DNA from: Coprinellus micaceus
Lineage: Eukaryota; Basidiomycota; Agaricomycetes; Agaricales; Psathyrellaceae
Assembly: GCA_951394405.1 (NCBI GenBank)
Contig: OX596334.1
Location: forward strand, 2,294,001 to 2,358,000
DNA: 64,000 nucleotides
Direction: 5' to 3'
In this document: positions 1-11,243 of the stretch, piece after piece
Position numbering within the stretch: the stretch's first letter is position 1
Layout: every line of letters begins with the position of its first letter
Program-made: the position numbers and the translations under genes
The notes under the pieces: model-generated
Told to the model about the DNA's origin: nothing
Databases searched by the model: none
Seen by the model: the letters and a program-made list of their open reading frames with translations, nothing else

Positions 1-1352
1 CGCGGATTGCGTCTCAGATGATACCGTTGATGCGGACGGGGAGTCGTTAGGCTTTCCCCGCTCCTTTTCACCCATGTTGGGTAGATCACGGAGTTGCGGG
101 GCGCAGTACTATATACCAGGTTCAGCGCGGTGTCGCCAAATTGGCCCAACAGAAAGACTGACCTCAGGGAAGGCGTCCCGAAACCTCGACTGCGTTAGAT
201 TCCAATCGTGACTCCGCGCAGCGAAAGCCCGCTTGTGGGCGTCAGATGAAGTTACAGATCCGGTCGTCATTTCGTCGGAGAGCATGAATGATAGCAAGCC
301 GGTCAAACTATGAAGAAATGGATCAGCACTAGGTCCAGAAGATTGGTGGCATAATGGGACGATCGAAATTATGAGAGCCTGGCGGTATTGGCTGCGCATC
401 AAGAGGTTTACGGAAGAATAAACGCACATCGTCTGCACGCTCCACGCAGGATTCCACTGGTTCGGGCGGAGAGAATACCGTCAGTCGAAAATCTGTGACC
501 GTCTGGGGAAGAACGTACGGAGCCAGGGTGGAAGTCCGACATCGAGAAGCATATTTTCTTGTCGGGTTGAAACCGCCCCGACGGTGTATACATCTGGGTT
601 GATCACAGTCGGTCCTATGGTGGCTTCTGAAGGAAAGTGCGGCGCACCTTAATCCCTGGGGGTTTGAATGGGTACTCTGAAGGGAAAAGCAGCACTCCAT
701 GGTACTCTCCTCCGGTATACGGTGAATCTGGTGGACCCCTCTGCAGGACATCATCAATGGGCGACGCTCCTGGAACCAAGGGGCTTTCATACGATAAGAT
801 AATTCCCTACAGGGGTCATCCCGGGTCAGTACGCCTTCTCTGAACGTCGCGGGAGCCTAACGCACATGTCAGGATGTTCTTCTCATCCGGCGTAGCCCAA
901 ATGAATGGTGGTGGCTCCCTCTGCATGGCTGCATATTCCTTGGAAAGCTGTGGGAGAGGTGAAAGGGGTCAAGAGTGAGTCAGGATTCCACCCCCGATAA
1001 GGGAGAACCCAGAATACGCACTCGACGCTGGGCAGGTTTCGAGGCCATTGGGAGAAGGAAGGAGTTGTGAGTGGAGTCGTCGGGTAACGATGGTGAGCGG
1101 GTAAGCCAAGCTGATTCACAGGTCACAATAATTGTGACGATGCTGTGCTCGATCCCGTGATCTGTCACATCCAATGATATCGGCGCGCAGCAAGAATAGG
1201 GGCAACCCAAGGCGGACTCGCAGTTCCTAGCACTTATTTATTCGACTCATCGTATATAAGAGAACAAATACAGCCCTCGCCCCATAACCCTCGAAGTGGG
1301 TAGACTCAGGACACTCGGTACTGCATGCACATCGCGACTATTGTTCCAACCG
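1..1352. other. No supportable gene
   Basis: No open frame here shows a recognisable domain, signal peptide or convincing exon chain. The longest is a 153-codon minus-strand frame at 329-790, which overlaps other frames of similar length and has no family features I recognise. The right edge is the 3' flank of the minus-strand aminopeptidase gene. A gene running in from the left of the window cannot be excluded. Confidence 0.4.
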
Positions 1353-2783
1353 TCAAGAAGCTAGCTCTACGGCATACGCAACAGCAAGCTTTGTGTACTC
1401 CAGGGTATGGCTCCAGGAAAACCCTTCAATGTCTACAGTGTCTCCGTCGCTGTGAATGATTTCGTTCGCATTATCAGGGAAAGTTCCTTCGAATGGCAAG
1501 GCCGTCGGGTACCCAAACTTATCCCAGCTTGCGTGATCAGAGCAGGCGAATCCACACTACCCAAGGCACAAGGTAAGTCTGAAGACTGGCATCACTTACA
1601 GGATTGTTGATGGTAAAGTTCAACGTCGAGTATGCGTCGATGAGAGATCCAACGAAGCTTGTCAGATTTCCGTTTGTGAAGTCCTGTCGTACAAGTCAGC
1701 CAGTCCCGGACAGCGACATGCTACCATACGTACAGGCATCAATGCAATAACCTCCTCCGACCCCGGTTTGACGCTGGATGGAGGTGAGGATTAGCATGCA
1801 CAGCGCATCCGAAATCCAAGCACCAGACTCACAAAGCTGTCATGTCGAACTGCAACATCCCCTTGACCTCGACACCAGTGTCATTGTATGTCTTGGCAAT
1901 ATCCTGCGACCCGAGCAGCCCAACTTCCTCCCCAGCGTACCAGTGAAACTCAACTGGGGTCTTAGGCTGGAAGCCCGACTCCGCCAACACCCTCACCGCC
2001 TCCAACAAATTCACACTTCCACTCCCGTCGTCGTCCGCACCAGGCGCACGCCCATTCACATCATCAAGGTTAATCGAGTCCATGTGCGCTCCAAGGATAG
2101 TAACCGGCGCACCGGGGTCCTCCCCAGGGAACCTCGCGATGATCGAGTTCTGCGTGAAGTTATGCTCGAACAGGAAGACTTCAAGTTTCGAGTCAGGGAA
2201 GGCTTCCCCAAAGTCCGCAACGGTATCATGTATCCAGAGGGATGCCGCAGCTCCTGTCTCCGATTCGAAGTACCGGTTGTGGAATGCCGTCAGGTTCCCG
2301 AGAAGGAGCTGCATGTTCTCTACCGAGGCCTTGGCCAGCAAAGGAGTGACAACAGCTTGCTTCGAAGGGGCCTCGACTGTAAAACATGTCAGTTCACACT
2401 CAGAGGTGGACGAGGAAGGCGCGCCCGTACATGCAACCTCGACCGCAAGAGGCTTGGGGCTTGGGCGCTTCCCGCCACTGAGGCTGCTCACTGACAGGGC
2501 CGTTGGGTCATAGGTGTTCGTAACGTCGAACTGCCGACATCCCAATTCAGCTGGATTGCCGTTCTGGCAGGGAGTGACCACTCACGAAGTTCTTGTCCTT
2601 CTTCAAAAGCTCCAGCTTCTCCTGCTGGGTCACCCAGACAGGAACAACGCCTTCAGCCGTTTCGATCAGCCTCAAGCCTTTCGCGACGTTGGCGGCAAAG
2701 TTCGGCGTTCCGATGGCTGCCCCATGGCACGTCGCAACGCACGCAGCAAACACGAAGATGAATTTCTTCAATGACCCAGTCAT
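1353..2783 (-). CDS. Secreted M28 family leucine aminopeptidase, paralogue 1
   Basis: Predicted secreted zinc aminopeptidase that removes N-terminal residues from peptides outside the cell. The start at 2783 opens a signal peptide (MTGSLKKFIFVFAACVATC). M28 metal and catalytic motifs are in order: ILGAHMDSIN (His), GADDDGSG (bridging Asp), HWYAGEEVGLLGS (catalytic Glu and Glu ligand), QFDMTA (Asp), and a C-terminal HSDGDT in which the last His ligand is kept. The C-terminal block CGFACSDHASWDKFGYPT matches the family. The gene is split by several introns. One, from about 1740 down to about 1690, interrupts the C-terminal region after the residues ALMP and is absent from the neighbouring paralogue. 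The stop TGA is at 1353-1355 after the residues AYAVELAS. Active-site residues look intact. A family-typical HTETD motif has become HSDGD here, a conservative change. Function is assigned by family; exact exon edges are inferred. Confidence 0.9.
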
Positions 2784-2886
2784 TGTGGAAGCAGTATGAA
2801 GGGAATGGATAGGGGGAGAAGAAGAAAACAAACGAAACGAAGAGAAACGAAACGAACCCGGTCAACGCTCTCCGGGCACTGTGGTC

Positions 2887-2893
2887 ATTTATA
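2887..2893 (-). promoter_or_regulatory. TATA box of aminopeptidase paralogue 1
   Basis: TATAAAT on the minus strand, about 105 nt upstream of the ATG at 2783, a plausible distance for a basidiomycete promoter with a short 5' leader. Confidence 0.55.
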
Positions 2894-3742
2894 AGGCCTT
2901 ATGGGACGCCAAGAGAACGGAGGCCTCAATGAAACGTTGAGAAGAAGCGAACTCATCGAGGTCCTGAAACTTGCCTTGTTCGCAGTATGCCAACGCCCAT
3001 ATAGCACCTGGCGGACGCTCAGGTGACGAACACCCGACTATATGGTGACAGATGGATGACTGGGTCTCCTTGGCAGGAATTGTGTTTGACAATTGAATAA
3101 CGAGGTGAACGCCGTAATGTTGACGATTGGTCGTGAAGGAAGGTGCTTCGAGCTTGCTGAGTGATGGATCATAACGTACTGGGGGGTCGAGCTTGGGTCG
3201 AGCGGAGCGAATCTCCAATTTCTGCGGCCAAATTTAACATGACTGTCGTGGTAGGATTTAGGTGGCCTCGGGGCAAACATAATCACATACCATAGTCTCC
3301 AAGATTTGACATATCCCAGCGACATTCAAGTTCGGCGGGGGCTCAACTTGGAGACCAGCGCTGCAACCGCCCGTTCAACGGTCGTGAAGCTGCGCGATCA
3401 TGATTGGCGCTTACTCCCGAATCCCACTTCGAATCCCCAGATATAATGGAAATAAGTGGGGAAAGCGAGGGGACGATGATATAGAGGGTGATAAACCGGA
3501 AGTAGCAGCTAGGCCTAGGTACTGCACATGAAAGAATGTCGCGACGGTGGGTCCGATGTGACAAAGGAATGTGGTATGCTATACTTGAGGAATGAATAGG
3601 TGTAGAAGTTAATCACTGTTTCATGAGGGTGAAATAAGTTAGTCCACGGCCGTCCCACAAACTCCAGCAACAACCAAGGGGAAATGACCTGGTAAGAAAT
3701 CCTCCCGTATCCGGTTGCCCAGAACTAAGCATAGCAGTTGGA
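2894..3742. other. Intergenic spacer between the two aminopeptidase genes
   Basis: I see no gene here. It combines the upstream region of paralogue 1 and the 3' flank of paralogue 2. Small frames in it do not continue across plausible splice sites. Confidence 0.5.
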
Positions 3743-5157
3743 TCAGCACTGGTCTCCCAGCTCATATGCATACGCAATGGCGAGCTTCGTAAACTCCAAA
3801 GTGTGATCCCAGGAGAACCCGGGTATGTCGACAGTATCGGTCTCGGTGTGAGCTGCAGGGTTAGGTGCATCGTCCGGATAGTGGCCCTCGAATGGTACAG
3901 CGGTCGGGTATCCGTACTTGTTCCAGCTTGCGTGGTCGGAGCATCCGTAGCCGCACTAAGAGTAACCGCTATGAGTAGATAAGTTTTGCGAGGCTGAAGA
4001 GACTTACAGGGTTGTTGACCTCCCAGCCGACGTTCAGGTAAGTGTCGATGAGGGTCCCGATGTACTTGGTCAACTCGTCGCTGGTAAAATCCGGCATCAT
4101 GCTGATAACTTCCTTAGAGCCGGGCTTGACGCTAAAACGGATCGGGTGAGTTAGCTGCCGTTGCAGAATATCGGAGAACAAGCTCACAAAGCGGTCATGT
4201 CGAACTGCAGCATCGCCTTGACCTTGACTCCCCTGTCTGCGTACGCCTTCGCGATATCCTGAGACCCAAGCAGTCCGGCCTCCTCCCCAGCATACCAATG
4301 AAATTCGACGGTAGTTTGGGGCTTGAACCCCGAGCCGACGAGCACCCTCAGCGCCTCAAGGAGGTTTACACACCCAGTCCCATCATCGTCCGCTCCAGGC
4401 GCCCTTCCATTGAAATAATCCGTCAGGTTAATCGAGTCCATGTGCGCTCCGAGAATGATGATAGGCGCGTTGGGATCCCTTCCAGGGAGCTTAGCAATAA
4501 TGGAGCTTTGGGTAAAGTTGTGCTTGAACAAAGAGACGTCGAGCTTCGCTCTGGGAGCGCTACGACCGATCTGTGCTGCAGTGTCCCGGATCCATACGGA
4601 GGCGGCTGCGCCCGACTCGACCATGAAGAAGCGGTTGTGGAAGGCGGTAAGGTTCCCGAGGTACGACTTCATATTCGTCAAGGAGATCTTGGGCAGCAGT
4701 GATTTGACGGCCCTCTGCTTTGACGGGCTAGGGTCTGTTGAACCACGAGCCTGTCAGTGAGGAGGTCGACGTTGTAGGGATGGGAGGGGGAAAACGTACA
4801 GGAAATAATATCTCCCGCCTTGGGGGCGGGCTTACGATTCCCCGCAGCGGGTCGCACCGAGCCCAGGGCCGCGGTAGGGTCGTAAGTATGGGTGACGTCG
4901 AACTGAACGTGTGATTAGTGCTGAAGTGACAGAAACAGAGCAAGCTTACTCACGAAGTTTCTATCCTTCTTCATAAACGCAAACTTTTCGTCCTGGGTCA
5001 TCCACACAGGATCAACCCCAGGGTCCGTCTCGATCAGCCTCAGGCCCTTGGCGACGTTGTCGCGAAAGACCTCTGGGGAAATAGCAGCGCTGGTGTAGCC
5101 CATCACGGTGAAAGCAACGAACAAGGACAGAAGATTTCTCCAAGAATAGTTTGCCAT
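3743..5157 (-). CDS. Secreted M28 family leucine aminopeptidase, paralogue 2
   Basis: Tandem paralogue of the preceding gene, same strand. Start at 5157 with signal peptide MANYSWRNLLSLFVAFTVMG. An N-terminal propeptide-like segment includes NVAKGLRLIETDPG. The peptidase domain carries ILGAHMDSIN, GADDDGTG, HWYAGEEAGLLGS, QFDMTA and HTETDTVD, so all zinc ligands and the catalytic Glu are present. A Cys-rich C-terminal motif (CGYGCSDHASWNKYGYPT) follows. One intron falls just after QFDMTA (donor GTGAGC, acceptor TTTTAG), and another near 4010-3960 precedes CGYG. The stop TGA is at 3743-3745 after AYAYELGDQC. The segment VKPGSKEVISMMPDFTSDE is continuous here but split by an intron in paralogue 1. 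Likely role: extracellular peptide digestion. Predicted from family; confidence is high for identity and moderate for exon edges. Confidence 0.91.
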
Positions 5158-5265
5158 GGTAGGCGAGAGAAGGGAAAACGTGTGATGAAGAACTCATGGT
5201 GGGTTTCAGACACAATAAGGCAGAAGACAAGTAAAAGTGTAACTTCGGGTAAAACGGATTCACGT

Positions 5266-5382
5266 GGGGCATCCTCATTTCGAAAGATATTGGGAATCGG
5301 CTTCCTACAGATTGTAGCCCCTGGTGATATCTTCAATCTGTAGGAAACCGATTTTGGATAGTGCCCTTCGGAAGGATGCCCC
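5266..5382. repeat. Foldback inverted repeat
   Basis: Two arms of about 49 nt (5266-5314 and 5334-5382) are inverted copies separated by a 19-nt loop. The inner 20 nt of the arms (5295-5314 and 5334-5353) match at 19 of 20 positions. The outer part is imperfect but ends in a matching GGGCATCC / GGATGCCC pair. The element lies about 110 bp upstream of aminopeptidase paralogue 2. It could be a small MITE-like element, a cruciform or a transcribed hairpin. I see no clear target-site duplication. Confidence 0.75.
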
Positions 5383-7047
5383 GACTGTATTTCTGTTCAC
5401 CGAAGTTACATGTTCACACGGCCCCTACCTTATATACCTCGCCGTATCCAATGCGGTTGCGTCGTGTGCTTATTTCATTTAGGCGGTGAGTGATGTCGGC
5501 GCTTAGTTTTACAGCCCCGAACCTTCCAAGAAACAAGGGAGCGCCCAACCCTGCCAGCGGTGACACACAACGCAGTTTGGCGAGGCTGCGGGACACGAGG
5601 TGCCGTAACCGAACAGAGCCTTCATGTTCGGGCATCGGGCGGGAGACTACGGTTTTCCCTAGGATTTCAGGGATCCCAGTAGGGAAGGAGAGATGTCGGT
5701 TTGACTTCGTGAAACGCCAAGATTGATTGTTCAATTCTTTGGCCGTCGCTAGTGAGAGGATCAGGAAGTCTTCAAGCGAGGGAAGGGCGTCTGTGGGCGC
5801 TTACCCGACCCACCCGCCGTCCAACGGGCGTCGGCGGACATGTGGAGCGTTTCAAAGGGATGGTGAGGGTAGGGAGGCGGCTCAGGGAGAGGAGGTCCTG
5901 GTATTCGCCGCCGTGCTCGACTATTCCCCCAAGTAGACAAGGTGGCCCATCAGAGCAAGAGATAGAGAGATCCCCGAGGCCGGAGCGCAGTCCTAATCAG
6001 CAACGAGGTCGATTCAATGTTCGCTGAATGCCGTAGGCCGGGGAATACAAACTCGCAGCAGGGATATTGGCCGCAGGCGGCTAATCGTAAGGCGTCATTA
6101 AAGGCTGTGAGGAGGAGGGTTGGATTCGCGCCAAACCCTTTGGAAACTGAAAGTTGACTCGTGTGGGGTGATTTCGGGAAGGAAAGGTGAGAGAGATCCA
6201 CCGTGTGGGCTCCCAGCGCTCGCGCTCGTGGTGCTGGCCGGTGGGGGGGCTGGTTTTTTCCTCAAAGACTGGGCGTTCCCACCCAGGCCCACCAGCTGTT
6301 CTTCTACCCCTTAAGCCTCTCCCCCCATCCGCCGGCCTTCCAATTCGTGGCGAAGGCGCTTCGTAGTTAACTGCCAACTTGAGCTTCGGGGTGCGAGGGG
6401 ACGGGTGGGAGGAGGGGGCGCTGTGGGGTGGGGGCGCAGCGAGCGATTGCTAAGAGGTAGGAGGGCGACGGAGAAGAGCCTTAATGCGCAGTCCCATCGG
6501 TGTTGATGTCGTTGGCAAACGGTGCTCGAAGACATGGCCACCGCCCTTATTTTTGAGTCGCTGGATGGTGAGAGCTGGGGAGCTGGCCACTGGTGGAGGT
6601 CGAGGTGATACCCCGGCATCAAACGAGGTTCTCCAAAACCATCATGATCACCCTGGAACATCCTTCTCGACACAACTCTAACGCCTGCCATTTCTCTGTG
6701 GCCGCTCTCATCTATTTTTCGTGAACAGCTGACGTGCGAGGCGATCTTTCCTTGAATCGGCGGCTTGACTCCAGCCAACTTCGACCCTACGGCGTACCGT
6801 TGCGACCCCGTCACTCAAGCTTTGTCGACATCCCAGTCTCATCGCCCGAAAACATCTCACCCATGTAAAACTTTCCCCCCTCCTTGATTCAGAGCCCTTG
6901 AGCTTTGTCGGTCCTGGATGTTGCTTACGACCTCGCCATCTGGCGACGAAATGTTTCATTTGAACTGCTGCCACTACTGCAGGGATGCCCTACAACGCCC
7001 AAGGAACATCTTGCCTCGTTCCCGACCGGATACGTTCCCCTCACCCT
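5383..7047. other. Intergenic region with no supportable gene
   Basis: Several frames of 60-167 codons overlap on both strands (the longest is minus 6311-6814), but they are Arg/Pro/Ser-rich, lack recognisable domains and conflict with one another. One copy of the TGGGCGCTTA motif is at 5794-5803. Confidence 0.4.
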
Positions 7048-7603
7048 TCAGAAAAACGCGTTCGGATTGACCTCATCCCCGGTAATCTGCTGCAACGCAT
7101 CCCAATGCTCGACGATGCACGTCCCTTCGAACTTGAACAAGTCCACGATTGCAAGGCTCGACCCGCCCGCCTCCAGCCCACCCCTCGTATCAAACTTGTA
7201 ATGCAGGATCCCGACTCCCTTGCTCGCGAACGTCCTGAGATGTGAGACAGAAACCCCTTGGCCGCTGAACAAGGGAACGAGAAAATCGATGGTGGGCTGG
7301 CGACCTGGCTCGGCGATACCAGCGGAGTGTTGGAAGTAGTTTCTGTGCATATGTCGGTGAGACCCTAGATTCGGGGGGACATCCGGGGACTAACCCAGGA
7401 ATATATTTATCGAATGCAGCTTGGGCATCCTTTAGCTCCAGGATAAGGTGGGCAAAGTCATCGATGGCGGCTTGCTGTGCTGCTTGGAGTCCTTTGCCGG
7501 ACGCTCCGGGGTCGCAAACTGGCTTGGATACTGGAAAGCCCGAGGCGGGGATGACAGTCAGCAGAGGAACGAGCAGGGCGAGAGGCGATCTGAAGCAGCG
7601 CAT
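7048..7603 (-). CDS. Secreted SnoaL-like (NTF2-fold) protein
   Basis: Two exons: 7603-7395 and 7342-7048, with a 52-nt intron (donor GTTAGT, acceptor CACAG) that joins KYIPG to NYFQHSAG in frame. The start at 7603 gives a signal peptide (MRCFRSPLALLVPLLTVIPAS). The mature part resembles the SnoaL-like fold: a helix with AAIDDFAHLILE, a YxQHSAG motif like the YIQHNP of SnoaL-like aldol-condensation proteins, GVSVSHLRTFASKGVGILHY and a final strand AIVDLFKFEGTCIVEHWDALQQ. In the family this fold forms a small-molecule pocket; substrate and reaction are unknown here. The product is about 167 aa. Assignment rests on motif similarity recalled by eye. Confidence 0.78.
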
Positions 7604-8790
7604 CGTGTCAAGTTCGGTTGGTACGCGACTTGTTCAGTACCGCAGCTCGATGTGTTGAGTGTCATATACATATCGGCCTCTCACCTCGTTAGGTGCCTGC
7701 TGCAACACGATCGTCGGATGCCTTAGCAAACCCACACAGCGACATTTCAAAACCATCGTGAGCATGATGTTCTCGGTACGTTATCGCCCTGTTTAGGTCA
7801 TACCCAATGCCCTCTGAACATGATATGTGGTAGGACCGTCTCTTCCTTATCGGTCCCAACTAGTTCTTCATCTAGCCCGAGTTACGGTAAATGAAGAGCT
7901 TGCAAGGCAGGCGTGGAGATCTCGTCTCTACTTCAGGGTGACATCTCTCGCTGCAAGCTTCGATGTAGCTTCTTTCCTCGACAGGACTATCACGGGCCCC
8001 TGACTTCCCCGAAGCAACGAAGCACGCGGAGCTCCTGTTTCTTGTCGTCTGGACGGTTTTGCTACTCATACAATACAACCTCAAAGTGGTTTCCCCACAT
8101 AAAAATACATGTCTACACTCATCTTGCCAAAGGCAGGTCTTCTTTCACAAGAGGGTGCCGATGGCCAGTCAGCGTTTCCCGTGGAGCTTCCCTTGCCCTT
8201 CCCTCCTTCCTTTGCTGTAAAACATTTTCCGACCCTGTCGCAGGAGGTGGGAAACCTACACCGACGTAGAACTGAGTAATTCAGGGGGATCGCCCAGATG
8301 ATTACCCCTTTCCAAACGGTCACCTGCTTTGACATGCGCGTCCGTTAGCTTTCCAGTATGCTATCATGCAGCACGAGATTTCCTGTCCACCTTTTTCTCT
8401 TCCAGCGCGATGGACGACGAGCTCGAGGGCACCAGGTTCCCAAACCCGAGAGACTCCGACGGTGGCGGGGGCTGTGTCCGCCGAGCAAACGCACCGGCCG
8501 CGTTCTTCTAGCCCACAACACACTTGCGGCCTTCCCGTTGCCTGCGGTACACACCTTTCCCTTTCGCGGTTTCCACATAGAAACTTCTCCCTTCGCATTT
8601 GGAAGAACGAACGCCCTTGTTTGTAAACGGCCCTCGAATGTCCCGTCCGACCCATGAACAGCATCTCAACAGCCTTTTCAGCTTCAATTAAAACTGGCCT
8701 GGGGGTGCTGACCCAGGCCCTCACCAAATCTTGTGCTTGATCGCTGCTCACTAGCGTTCTCTACTTCCTTGACATTAAACGGCCACCACC
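7604..8790. other. Intergenic region with no supportable gene
   Basis: It contains the upstream region of the SnoaL-like gene and, on the right, the promoter of the Bud6-like gene. Frames at 8081-8751 occur on both strands without domain or signal features. A pyrimidine-rich tract precedes the plus-strand ATG at 8791. Confidence 0.4.
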
Positions 8791-9417
8791 ATGTACTCAG
8801 GATACGAGTCAAGCCCTACCGCGACACCTTCGAGGAGCTCCTCCACGAGCACACACAGCCATCATAGCAGCTCTGGGTGGAATGGGTATCGAGGTTCGGT
8901 GCGTAGTACTTCTCTGCTTGTATACTTCCATCTCATCCGTTCGACTTACCGTGGCTCGAGCAGCCCACGCAAGGCGATGTGCCAGCAGCCGTGCATACCC
9001 TGCTGGCTTCAACGAAGAAGCTGCAGGCGATCCTGGAAGAGTGGAGTGTGGGGCGGGCAGACGAGACGGAAGTGAGCGATGTGTATGTGCAGATTGGGAC
9101 GGAGTTCAACACGATCATCACCGCGTTTGCGTATCACCAGATCGACCTGAGGTGCGCCTCTCTTCTTGGTTGCCTCCTCCGTTCAAGGCTGACTGGCCCA
9201 TTTGGATAGCGATATCCATTCCGTCCCACACGAAATGCGCGATGTGCTGGAACGATGTCTGGCGGAGGAACCAGCTCCAGAGACGCTTGCGCAGTTCATG
9301 CCAGAGCTCAAGACTATCTTGATCAAGCTACTGCGGGGCCTCCATACGAGGCAGGAAACCTGGCAAGCTCGAACGTCGAACCCATCCAATCGTAGCAGCC
9401 CTCGAAACTCGAGATGA
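8791..9417 (+). CDS. Stand-alone Bud6/Aip3 N-terminal domain-like protein
   Basis: Three exons. Exon 1 (8791-8898) encodes a Ser/Thr-rich leader. After an intron ending near 8963, exon 2 encodes VPAAVHTLLASTKKLQ, EEWSVGRADETEVSDVYVQIG and ITAFAYHQIDL. A second intron (donor GTGCGC near 9152, acceptor TAG at 9207-9209) leads to exon 3 with SDIHSVPHEMRDVLERCL, PETLAQFMPELKTI and LLRGLHTRQETW, and a stop at 9415-9417. This pattern matches the N-terminal domain of Bud6/Aip3, a polarisome actin-nucleation factor. Only this domain is present, giving about 190 aa against usually 700 or more for Bud6. No actin/formin-binding C-terminus is visible downstream. It could be a truncated paralogue or a regulatory decoy. 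The family call is from memory of conserved residues. Confidence 0.72.
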
Positions 9418-10786
9418 TCTATATGCAATCGAGGAATCAGCCCGTATAGATTCATACCCAAGTCCCTCTTCTCCGGCTCCCCCAATGATACCTTGTTATA
9501 CCTATTCCCATCTTCGACTTCTTTACCCGCTCCTGTGTGTCAGGGGTATTCGAATCTTGTTGTCCCATATTCCCACCTTAGTTTCTCCCCACTGTGTGTC
9601 AGTGGTCCCCTTGGTGTCATTGCTTAGGCTTGTTCTGATGTACTTGTAGCGCTGCCTATCGCTCCAAGATATATATCTTCGCACCACCTTCGCTCTCCCT
9701 AGCTTTGACTCCAAGAACCCGGATGAAAAGTAGCTACGTAGGTATTGATATGGGCTGATCAGGGGCATTTCCTCTTCAAGCACCAGTCAATGCCTACCTC
9801 GACGGGTGGTAAGCACCCCTACCTCATAACATTTTGCTCCGAATTACCATCCTTCCCCGTTACTGCCCACTGGCCCCCCTCCCCCCTTATTTCTTGTCGG
9901 CAGCGTCGTCCGATGTTGCTAAAGCCGACGTGGTTTCTTTGGCTTCTGCGAAGTCGTGGAGGGTACGGCAACCAGCCCAGCGGCATCGACGAGATCGTCG
10001 CGTCCGACCAGGCCGCCATGGCTGCCTCACTTCCAAATACCCCAAGCTTAGACTAGCTCCAACCCCAGCCCTGGTCCATGTGCTTATAAGTCTGGCCCTA
10101 CTTGGCAGTTAATTTGCGAGCTGGGCCCTCATCGTCAACGTCAACTCCGGGTATCGTCCGTGGGCCTCGCCAAGTCTCCCGCCGCGACATCGAACCCGGC
10201 TGGCCTTCTACCGCCCAGCATGCTTATGGGCGCCCCGACTCCAAGGGGGTAATCTGCACGTCCGTCAGCCCTCTCGCCTAGTAGGCCGTATGTCAACGAA
10301 GAAGCGGCCGATGATTTCTGGCTTTTCACTGCCTCACAAACGAGGTCGACGTTGGTACGTCGCTGATAGCCTGAAGTCTGTCTTCGCAGCGTCCAGCCTC
10401 TCCGGGGCAGAGGTGGCCTTCGAAGTTCGTACAGTCCGTTGTCACGCGCAATGGGAGCCATGAAACCCAGATGCCAGTAGGCGTTAGCTTAAAACGCGGT
10501 CTGACCCCCACAAGCAAGACATGTTATCCCATTTCCACGTTGATAAAATGGCTGGCAACTTCGCGAATTACGCAACCTGTTGGGCAGCACTCGCTCTGAG
10601 CTTCAGTGAGGCATTTCTTGGATACCTGGCTGCGTCAGGGGATCCACGTCGTCCCCACTCATCTGGCGCCTTTTGGCGCCCGCGAAAGTGCCTCAGCCCC
10701 ACTGCCACTGATGAGCCCTTTTCTGGAGGATGGTCCGGGAGCAGACCCCACAAACTCCACAAACATACGCCAAACATATCTCTGGG
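9418..10786. other. Intergenic region with no supportable gene
   Basis: No domain-bearing frame. A short plus-strand frame near 9790-10110 has intron-like signals (GTAAGC, then CGGCAG) but gives a peptide without recognisable features. Minus-strand frames at 10141-10517 and 10568-10844 are probably chance. Confidence 0.4.
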
Positions 10787-10793
10787 TATATAA
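10787..10793 (+). promoter_or_regulatory. TATA box of metallothionein 1
   Basis: TATATAA about 56-62 nt upstream of the proposed ATG at 10849, on the coding strand. The spacing suggests a very short 5' leader. I did not find an unambiguous cluster of copper- or metal-response elements by eye. Confidence 0.6.
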
Positions 10794-10848
10794 GGTCGTC
10801 TTCCACCTCCATATTTCCTTCAGAACAGTCTCTGATATCATCATTACA

Positions 10849-11243
10849 ATGGTGCGGGACTCACGATGACCTCCATGTTTCGAACCTTTTTACTGAAGAG
10901 CTGCAACAGGAATCTCAATACGCTAACCCTGTCGGAGTTCCCGTATCCCACTGCAACAACTCTGCGTGCACCTGTGGAGGGTCTTGCCAGTGTGGAAATA
11001 GGTATGTTCCCTTCATATATATCTCTGTGGGGTTACTGACTCCCGGTCTTTCTGGTCTCCCTAGCTGCACCTGTGGCCAACATGGCACGGATAAGCCTAT
11101 CAACCAGACTTCAAACTCTGGTTGCGGATCGACCTCTTGCACCTGCACCAAGTGAGATCATCTATACCCTTTCCCTGGAAGGATACTGACAATGTATTTG
11201 TCAACACAGCTGCCAGTGCAAGCCTGGAGAATGCAAGTGTTAA
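10849..11243 (+). CDS. Metallothionein 1 (Cys-rich metal-binding protein)
   Basis: Small cytosolic metal-chelating protein of 71 aa with 14 Cys and no aromatic residue except one Tyr near the start. Four coding exons: 10849-10851 (only the ATG), 10910-11001, 11065-11151 and 11210-11243; total 216 nt including TAA at 11241-11243. Cys motifs in order: HCNNSACTCGGSCQC, SCTCGQ, GCGSTSCTCTNCQC, KPGECKC. The clusters are separated by a linker (HGTDKPINQTSNS). Junctions are in frame: AG+C gives Ser and AA+C gives Asn, both directly before Cys. The first intron (10852-10909; donor GTGCGG, branch-like TACTGAAG, acceptor CAACAG) leaves the start codon as its own exon. Without it, ATG runs into a TGA within seven codons. 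Predicted roles are copper/zinc/cadmium buffering and detoxification. Expression and metal preference are not visible in the sequence. Confidence 0.85.

Noticed and set aside
1778..2494. 238-codon plus-strand frame
   Set aside because: Exact antisense of the M28 aminopeptidase domain; a shadow frame.
6311..6814. 167-codon minus-strand frame
   Set aside because: Pro/Arg/Ser-rich, no domain, conflicts with other frames; probably chance in GC-rich DNA.
10730..11155. 141-codon frame read straight through the metallothionein
   Set aside because: It runs through two clear GT-AG introns and omits the last Cys-rich exon; the spliced four-exon model fits a metallothionein much better.
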